From assembly GCA_005281725.1 (NCBI GenBank), contig SSBO01000012.1, forward strand, positions 4,613,521 to 4,677,520: a stretch of DNA of 64,000 bases, read 5' to 3'. Both the position numbers and the translations under genes were made by a program. The notes under the pieces were generated by a model. The model was not told where the DNA came from and did not search any database. It saw only the letters and a program-made list of their open reading frames with translations. Below, in pieces: positions 1 through 13,272 of the stretch (positions are counted from its first letter, which is position 1; the number at the start of each line of letters is the position of its first letter). The DNA comes from Wuchereria bancrofti. Lineage: Eukaryota; Nematoda; Chromadorea; Rhabditida; Onchocercidae.

Positions 1-3000
1 AAAAGTCAGCATATGTGGTTCAAAGTTAGAAGTAGATTAGTGTATCAAAAATTGTCACTGGTTTCAGAAAGAACTTCAAATTTCCTATGACAATGTTTGA
101 CTATTTGGATCATGATTTTTCAAAAAATAAAATAGATATAATTTTTTCCATAAATTTTATTAGATGCCATTTGTTAATGTCATGATTGGATGAAGTTCCT
201 CCCTATATTTATCAAATTCCTTCAACTGTAAAAAAATCTTTAAAAAAAGATATACAAGACATCGGCATTTTACCAATTGTTCTAGAACTGTGTACATTTT
301 CCCTTGAGAAGTTTGCTCACAAATACCTATTATTGGATTTTTCTTCTTCGTTCAACGGACCATTTAATATTAAAAAAAAAAAAAAAAAACTATATTATAC
401 TGCAAAATTTTGGTTCGTCAATTAAAGCACTGGAAGAACTCAGTGTGAAATAATGGATAACAAGTAATAAATAAATGTCAACCAACCAGATAATGATTGG
501 GCAATTTAATATCAAACGAATTTCGGCATATAATGTGAAGTAGATATTAAGTGATGTAAGAACTTACTGACTAAAGCATCGATAGTTATTGATTCTATTT
601 ATTTCGCAAAATTAGAAATTTAAACACAATTAACACAGTAATTAATAATGATTAGTGAGGATAACACCAGTATTATATGGAGCAGAAATTTGAACTTATC
701 ATTTAGGCTAAGATTTGATAAAATAACAGGAGAAATAGTACTTAGAGTTCCCACATTTTAACAATATTCTACAGCCCTGCAAAACCTGTTTTGTTGCTTA
801 AATGAGAAATGATATAAAGTTTATTTTTTAGTCGCCTTCAAAATTTCAGATCTGCTGCTTAACCACTCCCTAACTGAAATATAAATGCGTTTTATGATTG
901 CTTTCGGAAAATGATCATGTCTCCTGTGTTTTCATAATTTGTCATTAAATAATTAAAATCTTCTACAAGTGTTTCTGCGGAATTGGAATTAAACTGCACA
1001 CTTCAAAATAAATCAAATTTGTTGATAACTTTTATTATTTAAGCTTAACTGGATTGAAGCGAAACATTAAATGAGAGTTATGAAAATTAAAGTTGGAACA
1101 GGATTTTTTAGCCAAATATAAAACAAGGATTTCTTGTCATCAGTAAAACGTGATACCTTAATTGAATTTTACGATTTAGTTCATCTAAACCAATTTGACA
1201 ATATAAACCAATTTCACTCTAGCATAGTAAGTATCCGTGCTTCAAAGGACTAGTTGCTAATTAGATCATTATTATATATCTAAAACGAGGTCTAAAATGT
1301 CATTTTCGGCACTCATACACTAGCAACCTACTGCCAGCAGTTACTCAGATAAAATTAAATGTTGGAAATGTTACCTCTACTTTTACAAGTATATATTTTG
1401 TTAGAGAAATGCTAGCAGAATGATTTCAAATAACCATGAAGTCCTAGTGAATATGCTAGCATTTGTCAAATAGATTCTGATGTATTAATATACTTTAACA
1501 TATATTAGAAAAGTGCTACAGATTGAATTGACTTATCCTTTGTACCTTTATTACCTAAAATACCGTTTACTTGAATTTTTCTTTCATAGAGTGCGGGAGA
1601 GAGACGTTTTTCAACTGTTCTACTTCTTGGCAACTTCTACCAACCCAATTCTGCAATCCCTACGTTCCAGTTAACATCTGGGAATGAGATTTAAATTGTT
1701 TGAAATGTGATCCTTTATCCATTCAGAGAATGGTGTAAACGTATTTTGGAGAATCAAGTAAACATTAGGAGGAACCAACTTATACACGGAGGGTTGTAAC
1801 TGAGAAGCACTTAAATGAATGTAATGAATTTCCCTTTACACATGTTATGGGAGGTCATAGATATATGACACCACCGCACTATAGTCCAAACAATTCAAAG
1901 TAAACTACCGACTAACTCTCCGGTATTTCTATGGAAAATGAACAACCAAATTTGATGAAAAATAAATGGCAAAATTTGATAAATAAATATGAAATCTTCA
2001 ATTTGATTAAGACTTTAGCACTACAGCTTCATTTCATATTACCACAATTTTAGTCTATAATACATAACGCGTGAATTAAATTCCTGAGCCACAGTATATG
2101 TGAAAAATTCATTGAGCAGTGAGATCAACATTAGAATAACTGACACCAAGCAAGAAAATAAAAAAATAAACAATAAAATATCAATAAGACACGTGCACAA
2201 TTTGGTCGGAGAAACGGCATAACGTAAAAATTAGGATACACAATATGGAAATAAAAATCTTTACAAAGTAAAAAAGAATTGTCAGGATTTGACAAAATGA
2301 AAACATGACAATATATTAAGGAAAATTTTAACTGAAAACAATCATCGAAAATACTTAATTTGCTGAAATAAGTTAATTCAAAAAATATATCTACAACAAT
2401 TACTACTTCAGTGTTATCTCTCTCTTTCTTTCCCTCTGATCTTTAGATTAGGCCACTTAAGATATTTGTGACTCTTTTTTAATCCAGTAACCACATTTTT
2501 TCATCCAAACTCCGGCGATGTTCATGAAAAATTTACCGTCTGGAACACGATGTCGTTAATCTATTGTTCCTATGAAAAATCTGTTGTTCCTATGAAACTT
2601 CAATTCTCACAAAATCTCTGCAAAACGTTCCAATTTTCGACATTACACTATTATAGATTTTTCACTGAAGGGAATCTGTTCAGCCATAAGCGAATATTAA
2701 ACTTCAGATGTTTGACAGGGTTTGATCTCCAGGATAAAGATGATCATTCAATAACATTGGAAAATAAATAAACAGCTAAAGAATTTTTAGCAACATAGTT
2801 ACAGCCCTATTAGTAGCAAATCAACTGAAACTTGTTATCGGTTACAAATACATGAACATGAAAACTGTGATTTTTAGGATTCGAATAAGAAATAGGATAT
2901 CCGGGACATAAGAACTTTTACGTTATATAATAAAATATATTACGTTATATAATAAAAAATATATTACGCTATATAATAAAACACGGTACCAGTTAGTTAA

Positions 3001-3026
3001 TGTCATGAAGATAACAAGAGCTCAAT
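1..3026. other. AT-rich intergenic spacer
   Basis: I see no gene here. The two open frames (186-425 and 2550-2771) contain runs of low-complexity codons, no recognisable domain and no plausible partner exons. The right end probably holds the 3' UTR of the leftward TFIIH gene, whose stop is at 3027. A short AT-rich tandem repeat lies at 2919-2981 and is listed separately. Confidence 0.6.
2919..2981. repeat. Three-copy AT-rich tandem repeat
   Basis: Three consecutive copies of a 22-25 bp unit beginning TACGTTATATAATAAAA lie head to tail. The third copy carries a C for T change (TACGCTATA). The array lies just downstream of the stop codon of the leftward TFIIH p52 gene, so it may be within or next to its 3' UTR. 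Confidence 0.8.
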
Positions 3027-6000
3027 TTAAGAACCATTTTTACCGGTTTTCATTTTCCACCACGCTTTCACATTTTCATGTCCTTCTTCTGTAATAACCA
3101 TCAACCTCTGTACATCATGACACCATAGTAAGATATCTAAAAAATCCGATATTTTGCATGGAAAAAAAGCGTTGAAAGAAAAGAAGTCGTGGTCAGATCA
3201 AAGATAAATACAAAACTAATTTCTATGAATAAAAATTTATATGAAAAATAGGGTGAAAAATCAGGTAAATGATTTCAAAATCTTCTTAGAGATACTTTGG
3301 GATATGACGTATCCTTTCAAACCGAAATACTCTTTTTCAGATTCAAATGACGAATAAACAGTAGCATTGCAGAATGTCAAACGTCGCCTTTCGTCTTCCC
3401 AAAGTTGTATCTGATCTGCTACAGTTATGGGTACACTCTGTATCATTCTTCCGTATTCAGTTGTTACTGCATAAGTTATTGGATGAGCATTTGTACTCAG
3501 AAATGCTATAATTTGTGCTGCTGTTATACCAACCTATAAAATATCCTGTCTCTTCCAAACATCAATCTTTCAGTAAATCCATGAAGTGATAAAGAATAAA
3601 CAAACTACAATTACACAGTGGATATACCTGAAATGCTCTTCTTACAGCTTCACGAGAAAGCACACCCACAGACATATCGTTGAATCTGAAATCAAAGAAA
3701 AATTTCCTGAAAAAACCAAAAGTATGCATTTGCATTATGGAAAAACTACCAACAAGAATACCACTAATTTGTAGGAAAAAAAAACCTGTAAAGCATTTCT
3801 GTAAATGTCGAGAGTATTGCAAGTTGTAAGTTTGAATCTGTGTATGCATAAACACGATAGTTTGTTTCCACTATCACAAAGCCGTGCTGATTACGGTTTT
3901 CCATGCTTGCTTCAGATGTATTGGAAATACCGGTCAAATGATTGAGTAAAGGAGTTAGAAAAAAAAACCTGCAAAGAACAATAAATGACAAAAACTTAGT
4001 ATAACTATTCGAATTAATTCGAACAGTACTCTTTGTCATAGTTGAAGAAAAAGAAACTTTTGAATATGACCATAAACTCACCCGTCTTTTCGCTTCCTTA
4101 TAAAAACCAATCCCAACTCCCTGAGGTGTATCAGAAAATCCTTGATAGTTTCAGGCCAATTTTCGTCGATAACAAACGCCCGACTACCGGCAGGTCGCTC
4201 TTTATCCGAATCATTGACCACTCTGGTACCACCAGATATACTACCAGAATATAAGGTTAATCTGAATACCTATCAATTACTATTACCGAAACCAACGAAA
4301 TAGTGAACGAAATATTTCTGAAACATTATGAAAAAGAAAGGAATTCAGAAGATAGCAGTAAAACAGTAAAGGAAGATACTTGAATAAAAAATCAAGTTCC
4401 TTGATGATATCGATACCAGCTACTTCTTGCATATGAAAATAATGTAGGAGGTAGGTCCAAATTTGCTCCGGCCGGTTTAATAAAAGAAACTGAAAACCGG
4501 CGGATGTTATTTCTATGTCACCGTCATCTAAAAAAGAAAATTATTTTTTCACAACATTCAGGTATAGGTTAAAATCTGTGAAAAGTTTTAACTGATTTCT
4601 TCATAAATTCTTCGTTCTGTTTATCACTACTTGAATTTCAGTTAATCTACCGCTCGTTTCTATTCATTCTGGTCCCCTATTATTTTTCACTGCAAACCTT
4701 ACAAAAAAAAAAACATATAATGCAGAATGCCAACTAATGCAAAACAACTGCTCACTGTATGCAGATTCTCATTACATATAATTTTTTCATAACTATAGCC
4801 ATAACTCCGACATAAAATTTGAAAAACAGAAAGAATAACCATTTCCACTGCTAGTTAGACCCGCAGACCTAAAAAGCCTTTTAGTGGTACCACTGACACC
4901 TTGTTCGCTTTTCTGAGACGGTAAAGCTAAATAATGTAATATGCATTCCCATCTTTCAACCGCTTTTTTTCCGAGATCTTTATTTGCCGATTTTCGAGTT
5001 TTCTCATCGCAGTCTTTAACTACACTGAGTTCTGATGCTTTGCCTAGTCCAATACGAGTTGCCCTAAGGTATGCACGACGATACACCGGCTGGAAAAGTA
5101 CACTTCATCAATTTCGAACGCCCATTCAATGTATTAAACATTATATTTAGAACAAACAGTTAATTCACCAAAAGAAATTTATTAAGACAGTAGTCAAGTT
5201 ATCTTTTGACTATACTAACTGTGCTATAAAATCTGTAGCGACAAAAAATTTAACAGATAAGACTTTCAACATATTTAAAATATACATTTTCCCCAATCAA
5301 TAAACTACAAAAAAAAACAACAAAGAAGAAAAGATAAACGCACATTAATCATGATCTCTTCATCCCCAATAATTATCTTCAGTTTCTTCAATGCACTGAT
5401 ATGATTTATCACCGCTGCTTCGAAATTTGGAGCTGACCACGCACGCCAACCGCTAAAAAAAGTAGTGATTATTTCGATCCTGGTGTCAGGAAATAAGAAT
5501 CATACTACTGTTAACATGTACATCCAAATACATAGCTTCTGCAAGCGGCTCCAGTCGTATTTTTCATACGTCAGTTTTTAGAACCAAGAGATGCAAATTG
5601 CATTGCAACGGAGATATCTGCAACTAGCCTTTGCTTGTACTCGAAGAGTCCATTCCATTAACTGCTTATCTTGCTCAGTATCTTCCAAAGCATTGGATCA
5701 AGAAAGAATTCACACGTAGAAGTCGGGGAACTCTTTAAGACAGCAAAACTTGTGCCCCTTTCAATTCGCATACCAAATTCGAAGCATTCGAAGAACCGTT
5801 TCGAATGCAGCGTATCGCCATGTTTGGCACAACCAGTATTCGTGCTTTGGTGATTATCTTCATTGATTCTGTGAATTTACAACCGGAATATCAAGGCGTA
5901 CAAATAAATCCCGAAAGATCTAATGTACAAACACTTTACAGTCCCATTCTGTCGTAAAAACACCTCTCTCTTATCTCAAATTAGACTAAACTGATCTAAA

Positions 6001-6400
6001 AATGAATACCGTTTAAGCCACTTCAAGAAAAGAAACTGCATTTCATTTAACCATCCATAAACGGAAACGACAATTCTCGAATCAAGAATTTACAATCTCA
6101 AAGAAACATTTCAGAACGTAGGCCATACCCATCGGAACAATTACAATCACTCGCTTAAACCTCACCAATATACAGACAACGAACACAAACCACATCCAAA
6201 ACTTCCCAAATTTCAAAAACTCACCAATTCCTATTACTGCCACTTAACCACAGCATTTTCAGGATAAGCTGTTGTGAAAGTTCCGGCAAAAGTCGGAAAA
6301 TGGCAAATGACACTGCGGGATACGAATACAGTTTATTTAGTTGGTCAGTGGCACGGCTACTCAGGTATTCCAGTAACGGCTGTCCTTTCCAGTTCGACAT
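3027..6400 (-). CDS. GTF2H4: TFIIH core subunit p52/Tfb2 (GTF2H4), multi-exon
   Basis: p52/Tfb2 is a structural subunit of the TFIIH core that anchors and stimulates the XPB helicase in transcription initiation and nucleotide-excision repair, in the nucleus. The start at 6400 opens [16 protein letters not shown]. Exons in order: 6225-6400; 5344-5452; about 4840-5089 ([18 protein letters not shown]); about 4380-4530 ([18 protein letters not shown]); about 4083-4250 ([17 protein letters not shown]); about 3790-3970 ([18 protein letters not shown]); then smaller exons carrying [10 protein letters not shown] and [19 protein letters not shown]; and the last at 3027-3139 ([18 protein letters not shown]). 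All follow the human protein in order and spacing, and total length is close to the family's 460 or so residues. Phases join between the exons I tested (1-2-3 and the last two). No key part is missing. Middle exon edges are approximate. Confidence 0.95.
5453..6224 (-). other. Long first intron of the TFIIH p52 gene
   Basis: The donor follows 6225 (GTGAGT on the minus strand) and the acceptor precedes 5452 (a T-rich run ending TAG). Exon 1 ends in phase 2 and exon 2 supplies one base, so the join is in frame. The intron is 772 bp, long for this gene. It contains a chance open frame on the minus strand at about 5640-5870, which I rejected as an exon. Confidence 0.8.
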
Positions 6401-7569
6401 TTGGACCACCTCATAAAAATGTGAACCGATTTTTCGGAAAAAATTAGAATTAGTTCGGAATTTTCTGATCATTAAACTGTTTAAACTGTGAATTTTTTTT
6501 TTTTAAATCCGTACAAACGTCAATACTATACGCATTATCTTTACATAAAATTTATTAATTTGCAACACAAAAGTTACAATCTTTAAAAGAAATCTGATTT
6601 GTAAGGTTATATATACATACATTCGTATGTATATATGTATATATATATACATATATATATAGAAAACAAATACATATGGCCAACAAAATACAGAAAATCA
6701 ATTTATTCAAAGAGCACCATCAAATATAGACCATAAAAAGTTAAATTATACAGCCATGTACAAAATTAACTATCTCTTCAATACATACAGTTGGATGTTC
6801 CTGATAAAACTATCCAAGAAAACCTAACAGCCAAAAACTGCAATCAAAACATACGAAGCTCCTCAAACTTATTTTTGTGTTGGTATATATTTTGCTTGCA
6901 AAAAGGATAATTAATGATTTTAAAGCAGCATGATCCTTATTCTACTAATTTTTTGAGCAGAAATTAAAATAAAGCAGTAAGGGATATGCATACAAAAAAA
7001 AGAACATAAACAGAACCGTGATCAATATACCGAAGAGCGGAAATATTGAATCCCCGAGTAAAGATAAAAATCTAATTCAGATTAATTCTGGTTTCGAAAT
7101 TTCGATTGAAAATACATCACACGTTGAAATCCACCATCAACTAGTGCAATATTTCGCTACTTGAGTGGAAAGAGATGAATTTTCAATTCTTATTCTATTT
7201 CCAAAAAATCTTTAGGAAGCAGAGGATAACTCATTAGTTTCAGGAACTGAAGCTATCTTATGCTTCCTAAATATAAACAGAAAAGTAAACTATTAACTAT
7301 TATAATATGACGTGGATGAAAAAAAAAAGATATTGGGATAACTAAGTCTACAGAGAAATAATTCTTCACATGGCAGTGAGCAAATAACTTTGGCAAATGG
7401 CATGATAAAGTTTTTATTTTGGTATCGACTTGGATTTCGAGACTTTACAAGACTTCCTCCAAGTTCAATCTCACGAACATTTAGAATATTACAAAAAAGA
7501 ACTATAAGGTAACAAGAAACACTCACCAAAATCAATGGAACACAACAAAATTTGGTAAATGATAGCTAC
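6401..7569. other. Spacer between TFIIH p52 and CNOT11
   Basis: This is the upstream region of the p52 gene and the 3' flank of CNOT11. It contains an alternating TA/ATAC microsatellite around 6607-6660. The only open frames are short and look non-coding. I see no promoter element that can be named. Confidence 0.55.
6607..6660. repeat. TA/ATAC microsatellite
   Basis: About 54 bp of nearly pure TATATACATA-type simple repeat with a palindromic centre around ATTCGTATGTATATATG. It lies about 200 bp upstream of the start codon of the leftward p52 gene. Confidence 0.8.
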
Positions 7570-10500
7570 TCAGTTATTGCAACGACCATCCCTTTTGTCA
7601 ATAGTAATTAGTTCGCCAGAAGTATTAGGAGTCGAAATCGGTGCGATGTTTCCGGATACTCTATTTGAAAGACCGTGGGAAGAAGCAGAACAAGCTGTCG
7701 TCGAATCTACAGATGGCTGAAGTGCCATTAAAATGGCTTGATATAGAGAAGCTGCTTCACGTACGTGATTAAACTTCAGAACAAAAGCTTGCAACTCTAC
7801 TGATAACGGCTAAAAACGAAAATTTAGTCGAATCTTTGGCATAAGTAGGCCTTAATGGTATTGCAACAAAGAATTTTCAACTCTTTAAATACTCTCCAAA
7901 CATTTCAAGCTACCATAATCTACTGCAAATCGGGATTATGAGATTAAAATTTTTAAAATTAAAAGGAAAAAGTTATTAGCAAAATGCAATTATAAGAAAA
8001 GAACATACACGAACATCCCAAGTACGACTTCGAATAAGTGCAGAAAGAAAAACGCATACCACCCGTACTTGACGGCATTGCATGAAAGGCGTCTGATCTG
8101 GTTCCTCACAACGACGTACACACGTTGCAATATAACTGTTGAGATATTCTTGTGGAAATTCAACTTGCTAAAACAATTTTTTGATGTATCAGTTTTATAT
8201 AAACAATGGAAAAATAATCAGCTAGCAGTATGAGCATTCTTAAAATATTAAGCTTTATTTCTTCTGCGAAGGAGATGACACAAACGATACTTTAATATAT
8301 ATCAATTTTTAGCCAGGTTCTTTCTAAGTCGACACTCTAATTACTTTTTCCACTCTTTACATAAATTTTTTTCAGAAAGCTAAAAAAAGTAATATACATA
8401 ACATAAGCCAGGAACAACATAGACTTGTGTTTTTGTTCTTATGCTGCTCACGTGACTCCTACAACCCTTATTTTCAGATCCGATACAAATCCCACAGCAA
8501 TCAAGAAAAAAGCAAATTCTTGTAACTACAGAATTCGAGGTTACATAAGCTAATTTTTTATATTTCGATAAGCCGATATGCAAGTTCAAAGGTTGAAAAT
8601 GATCTTTTTTTTGCTTTTATCCATATATAAGACACTCAACAAAGATGAAAGGTGAAAGAAATTGGAATAATATAGTTGCAAGTTAATAGCAGCAAAACTG
8701 TTCAAGTTAAAATTCCAACCACAACTTTACGGATTTAAGACTATTCAAGTTATTAGATCTGAAAACATACGGTACACAATCTGTTTACTACTTCCATGGC
8801 TTGTACTGAGATCTTCATTCCAGCAAGTAATTGAAAAAACCTGTAAACAAATACAACAATCAATGAATACGATCCATAGAACTAAAAATGAATAATAAAC
8901 TTCGGAAAAATAATTACTGAGGCAATTCACTGCAGTTTTGGGTGATTCGGGTTACAATAATAGCAGCTGCAATTGCCGGGTTATCGTCAATATATTTATC
9001 AAACTGAAATTTACAAATTTGAACTATGAGAACTATGAATCCTGCAATGTGCAAGTAAAATCTAAATTTTTAAAACATAATTTATTAATACAAGGATTAA
9101 ATACAAATGCAACCTTGGTTAAGGGGATATCTATAAATTTGGCCAACGAAGGATCTTGTGCAATAGCTTCAGCTAATCTCTGTGCTTCTGTTCTTGCGAT
9201 GATTGACACCAAAGATTTTTTTAGGAGTTCTGTAGCTTCCTCACACGTCATCGGTTGTTTCTTCTCAGATGAAGATGATATAGCCGTTTGACACTGCAGT
9301 AGTATCATAAAAAATACTTACCATAATCGAAAAAGAGAAAATAACTTCCACTTTCATTTAAACATATACTTCAGAGGTTGGAGGTGTTGCATCCGTTTCT
9401 GGCTCTGCCAGAGCAGCACTGATGATAATATCAGCTTTTCCTGACATTACGAGCATTGAAGACGTGCGGCAAGGCTCAACCAATTTTTTGTCTGGTACAC
9501 GCGTCACAATACCGGGAAATGAAGAGCCAATCTGCAAGGAAGAGTTAGCTAATCTTGTTCTTGAATAAAACTGATAGAAGCGAAAGCTGAATAAGCAGAG
9601 AGCAAATCAAAAGCATACAATTCAAATACATTCAAAAACAGATTACTTAGAGCAAACCTTATGAGAAACATCCACAGAATCACGATGAATTTCCTTAATT
9701 GTAACAGGAGATGTTTTCAACTCAACATTTTCTGGTTTCTCACTCATTATCCGGTTTTCATGAACAGTAATCATTGGGTTACAAACTCGAGAGACGATGG
9801 ATAACGCTCGTACATTCTGTTTCTCAACGCTCGTTTCCATCCACATAGGATCCAAAATGAAAGGATACAGAAACTGAAACTGAAAAATATCGGCGTAAAA
9901 CAAGAACACATATTACGATATGCTGTTAGAGGAATAAAAATTTCCACAGTGATGCTAAAACTGGAAATAGAAGATATGCAAACTTAATCCTACCTCGTCA
10001 TCTGAAGGAGGCATTAATGTAGGTGTAACGCGATGAAATGAAGGAGGAAGAATATCAAATAAGTAAGAATTTGTTAACAAATTGGGAAGCAACATAGATG
10101 CCAGTGATTCGACGCCAATTAACTTATCTCTAAAAAGGTAGTCCCTTCATTAAATCCATTTTTGAAGACTAAAAAAGAGATTTTATTAAAATCACTATAC
10201 TTTGCTATATAAGAATAGTACTGCAAATTTCATTTAAAAGCAAAAGCAAATCATACTGATTTTTCATCCTTTCATTTAATATCCTGATAACAGCTGGAGC
10301 AGTCACAGAAGCAACCGAAGGATACTTTGCTTGCCGATTTTTAAGCGCCGTTATATGCTGCGTCACATCAAAATCCTTTAAAACAAGCAAATAAAAGTCA
10401 AAAAAAAGATAATGATTTATTTCAGCAAAAATACAACCTGCTCTGGAATTTTCATCATAGTAATGTCGACTGGAGTACGATTGGTGATTTTGTCCAACAT

Positions 10501-11700
10501 TTCTGTTAATAAACAACCAGTAATGTATTTCTCACGAGCTCCAAGTTTTGGACAGCCCAACATTTCGACTTCTACTGAATTATCCTTCGAATTTTTGTCA
10601 TATTCCTGAAAAATGTAAACAAAGTCCAAACTGTGGTAAATTAAAATGTTTCAGTTTTTAACTACGCAGTCAAGCACGAGAAATTATCCAGATTACCATA
10701 ATGGATAGGAAAAAAGAGAGAAAAGGATGTTGAAGAATATCGCCCGTTGTTGATACGCCATCAAGTTCAGCAGATCTGGAAATAATAAGAGAAGACAGAA
10801 CGAACATCAGAAATAATCCAACATAACTGAAGTGCTAACTAAGTAACAGAATTACCCAAAATAATATTAGGTGTCCTGTCCTTTCCAATGTTTTATACCA
10901 CATACTAATAAATGCCGATATCGATACTATTAACAATACTCACCAATATCAAAAATCATGAAATAAAAAGAGACCTGTACAACAAATAAATAAGGACCAC
11001 TCGATTTTTCAAATTTTCAATACCGTCTGATTCTCTAAACGCCAACAATAATGCATAACCGATAGAAAAACTACTGTGCCTTCCATTGAAACTCTGGAAA
11101 TTCTTGCTAATAGCAAATTCGTACGGAAAATCACTATTAAAAAGAAACATTTAATCAGACTGAAACGTTACAGATTTATCAAATAAAGAAAAAGGAAAAC
11201 ATGAAAGCCAAAAAGAAATGGTATGCATAAATTAAAACTTACAAAGAGAAAGACATCACCGATAGATTTAAACGTTTGTACAGTGCTACGACACAACCTA
11301 AAAAACAAGTTAATAGTTAAAAAACTAACTTATCATTCTGAATGTTTTATTCAAGAAGTACAGAACTATAGAAAAATTATCATAAAATGCAAAAAAAAAA
11401 TCACTTCATTATCGTCTCCACATCCTTTTCTGTTATTTTAGGACAGCATCGCTTTCTCGGTACCATCACTTCTTCCAAACATTTAATTATTTAGGCAAAT
11501 CAATACCTGCAAAATTGTTAAACATTTAATCCTTTTTTGTTCTTACCATCAATTCGATATTGCCGACTAACATCGTACGTAACATAAAAAAAGCTTCCAA
11601 ACATCTTCATAAACAGTATGGATGAGAGTCGCTCGACGTCCAAAAGTCCGCCATCACTAACCCTCCCGACCACTTCAAACTCAAGGGAAAGGCAACCCAT
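7570..11700 (-). CDS. CNOT11: CCR4-NOT complex subunit 11 (CNOT11 family), 13 exons
   Basis: CNOT11 binds CNOT10 and the N-terminus of CNOT1 in the cytoplasmic mRNA deadenylase complex. I could place 13 exons, about 630 residues in total (human about 510). N-terminal part: LDVERLSSIL at about 11640, then SSFSIGYALLLAF (exon about 10980-11137) and the exon about 10710-10780. Central linker: exons about 9940-10610, ending in PTLMPPSDDE before FQFLYPFILDP, which corresponds to the human EDELAWLNP region. C-terminal conserved domain (DUF2363): AEAIAQDPSLAKFID (about 9130), DDNPAIAAAIIV (about 8970), MEVVNRLCT (about 8790), EYLNSYIATCVRRCE (about 8130) and VELQAFVLKFNHVREAASL (about 7770). Splice phases agree across the junctions tested. 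A Ser/Thr-rich tail of about 45 residues follows the last conserved helix and ends at 7570. The first exon (from 11700) is less certain and its donor is inferred from phase. Confidence 0.9.
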
Positions 11701-12151
11701 TCAACGACGGGGAATTAAAATTAACCTGAAAATCGACATATAGAACTATCGTTCATCAGCATATAAATAGCTGAAAGTTGATGAAATCAAAATTTTCAAG
11801 TCCAAGACCAGAAGTACCAAAAGAAGGTACTTAACGGTGTCAGCGTACCGAAACACGCAACAATGAGCTCGTTTTTACCGTACGAAACTGCTAAAAGCAC
11901 CCACCGGTACGCAACCATTCGTCACACATTATCAGTTTGCAGCCACATTCGCAAATCGGACATAAACCCAAGTGATCATTTTAGGGGATTCAAGAAAACA
12001 TTTGCAGTAGAAAATAAGCCTTTACTACACTTCTCCGTTTCCACCTAACATTTATGACACTCCCTGTTTATCTCCGACACTGCGTTACCTTGTCGTTCCG
12101 TTATGTTTCTAGCCGATTTATCATCACCCTTACTCTGCACTTCTCTTCCGT
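11701..12151. other. Short intergenic region upstream of CNOT11
   Basis: About 450 bp between the probable CNOT11 start and the stop of the next leftward reading frame. Its GC content is somewhat higher than that of neighbouring spacer. It holds one open frame on the plus strand (11863-12048) without coding character. It is likely the CNOT11 promoter region. Confidence 0.4.
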
Positions 12152-12863
12152 CTAGGAAGAACAACCGACTTTGACTTCATCACATATTTGAGATGAAACA
12201 TTGGGTTCATTCTCGTATGTTTTTCTAGTATCCATTGCCTGCAAGAAATTAAGTTTCTGGTCAAGATTGAAACGACTAGGAAAATAGTTTGCCAAGCTAG
12301 AATAAGTTAGAAATCGGGACCTTTCTTCTTTGTCAAGATCGCATGCCGTGGAAATGTCGACATTTAGTTCACCAATTGTGACCATCAATACATATAGTAT
12401 AATGCTGTTTTCGAACACAACTATGAGCTTAATTTTTTTGTCATACTTAATGATTACAAAGAAGAGAAGTGGATGCATGAAAAAAACAAATGGTAATTTT
12501 GATCAAATTAATTCGTCAAGAACTTCAGTAAACACAACCGTTCACTGTTTAGTTGTTAAAAGGGATCAATTAGAGATTCGAGATCGGTATTTTTGAAATG
12601 GAATTGTTATCCATTTAGTTATGAAGGAACCAGAAGCAAAAAAGACGAGCGGAGCGGAAGTTTCATATTCTTATTACCTGGTTAATGACAGAATAAAACT
12701 GTATGTTCAAATCCGGTGTTCCCTGAAATAATCGAAGAAATCGGTAGACGTTACAGGTTGCTTCACGGTTCTTGGCATGCAACGAAAACTTCAGACCACG
12801 GTTTTTCTTAAAACTGCAGTTAAAATGAGAGTTTTGGGAATTTTTCATATTTTGATTTGACAT
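12152..12863 (-). CDS. Unrecognised protein, probably two or more exons
   Basis: I do not recognise this gene. An ATG at 12863 opens about 60 codons, including HAKNREATCNVYRFLRLFQ and NIQFYSVINQ, ending at a good donor (CAG then GTAATA) near 12676. A second open stretch, about 12152-12400, includes DLDKEERSRFLTYSSLANYF and ends in a stop at 12152; a TTTCTTGCAG acceptor sits inside it at about 12241, so it may be two exons. The amino-acid mix looks like real protein. It could instead be the 3' part of the gene at 13273-15179, since the two are on the same strand and only 410 bp apart. Confidence 0.35.
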
Positions 12864-13272
12864 TCTAAACTTAATTGGAGGTTTTGGTAAAAGAATATGA
12901 TGTTACGTCGAATTTCAATTCATCAGGGAAGTCATAGCTGCTACCATGTCCTCCTTAGCAAAACACAAACTCCGTTCAGCAGTCTTCAGCATCAGACCAT
13001 CCAGACAATCGATGCAACATGATTAAATTACATGAAAATAATTAAACAATAATTGTCAGAAGCTTTCTAGTTTCATTCGACCGTTCAATATCATTGGAAC
13101 GATGCAAAGAATGAAATCAGATCAGAATGAACACAACGGAAAAAGAAACCTACAAGGTTTTGATCCGTTATTACATTAGCTTCTCAGTGACATGAAACCT
13201 TCTTCAGTTTCCTTTAGTAGAAGTACTTTCGTTGTGTTGGTAGTGAAAGCAGATCCGGTTTTAGACATGTCG

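Noticed and set aside
5640..5870. Minus-strand open frames in TFIIH p52 intron 1, including a stretch ending RMLRIWYAN that resembles the LRIW region of human p52, first read as a frameshifted exon.
   Set aside because: Exon 1 (ending 6225) joins in phase to 5344-5452, whose [13 protein letters not shown] and following [11 protein letters not shown] cover the same part of the protein without any frame break. The intron frames do not splice in phase with either neighbour.
12700..12715. GTTCAAATCC, similar to the B box of tRNA genes.
   Set aside because: No matching A box, anticodon stem or acceptor stem could be drawn around it, and it falls inside a probable protein-coding exon.
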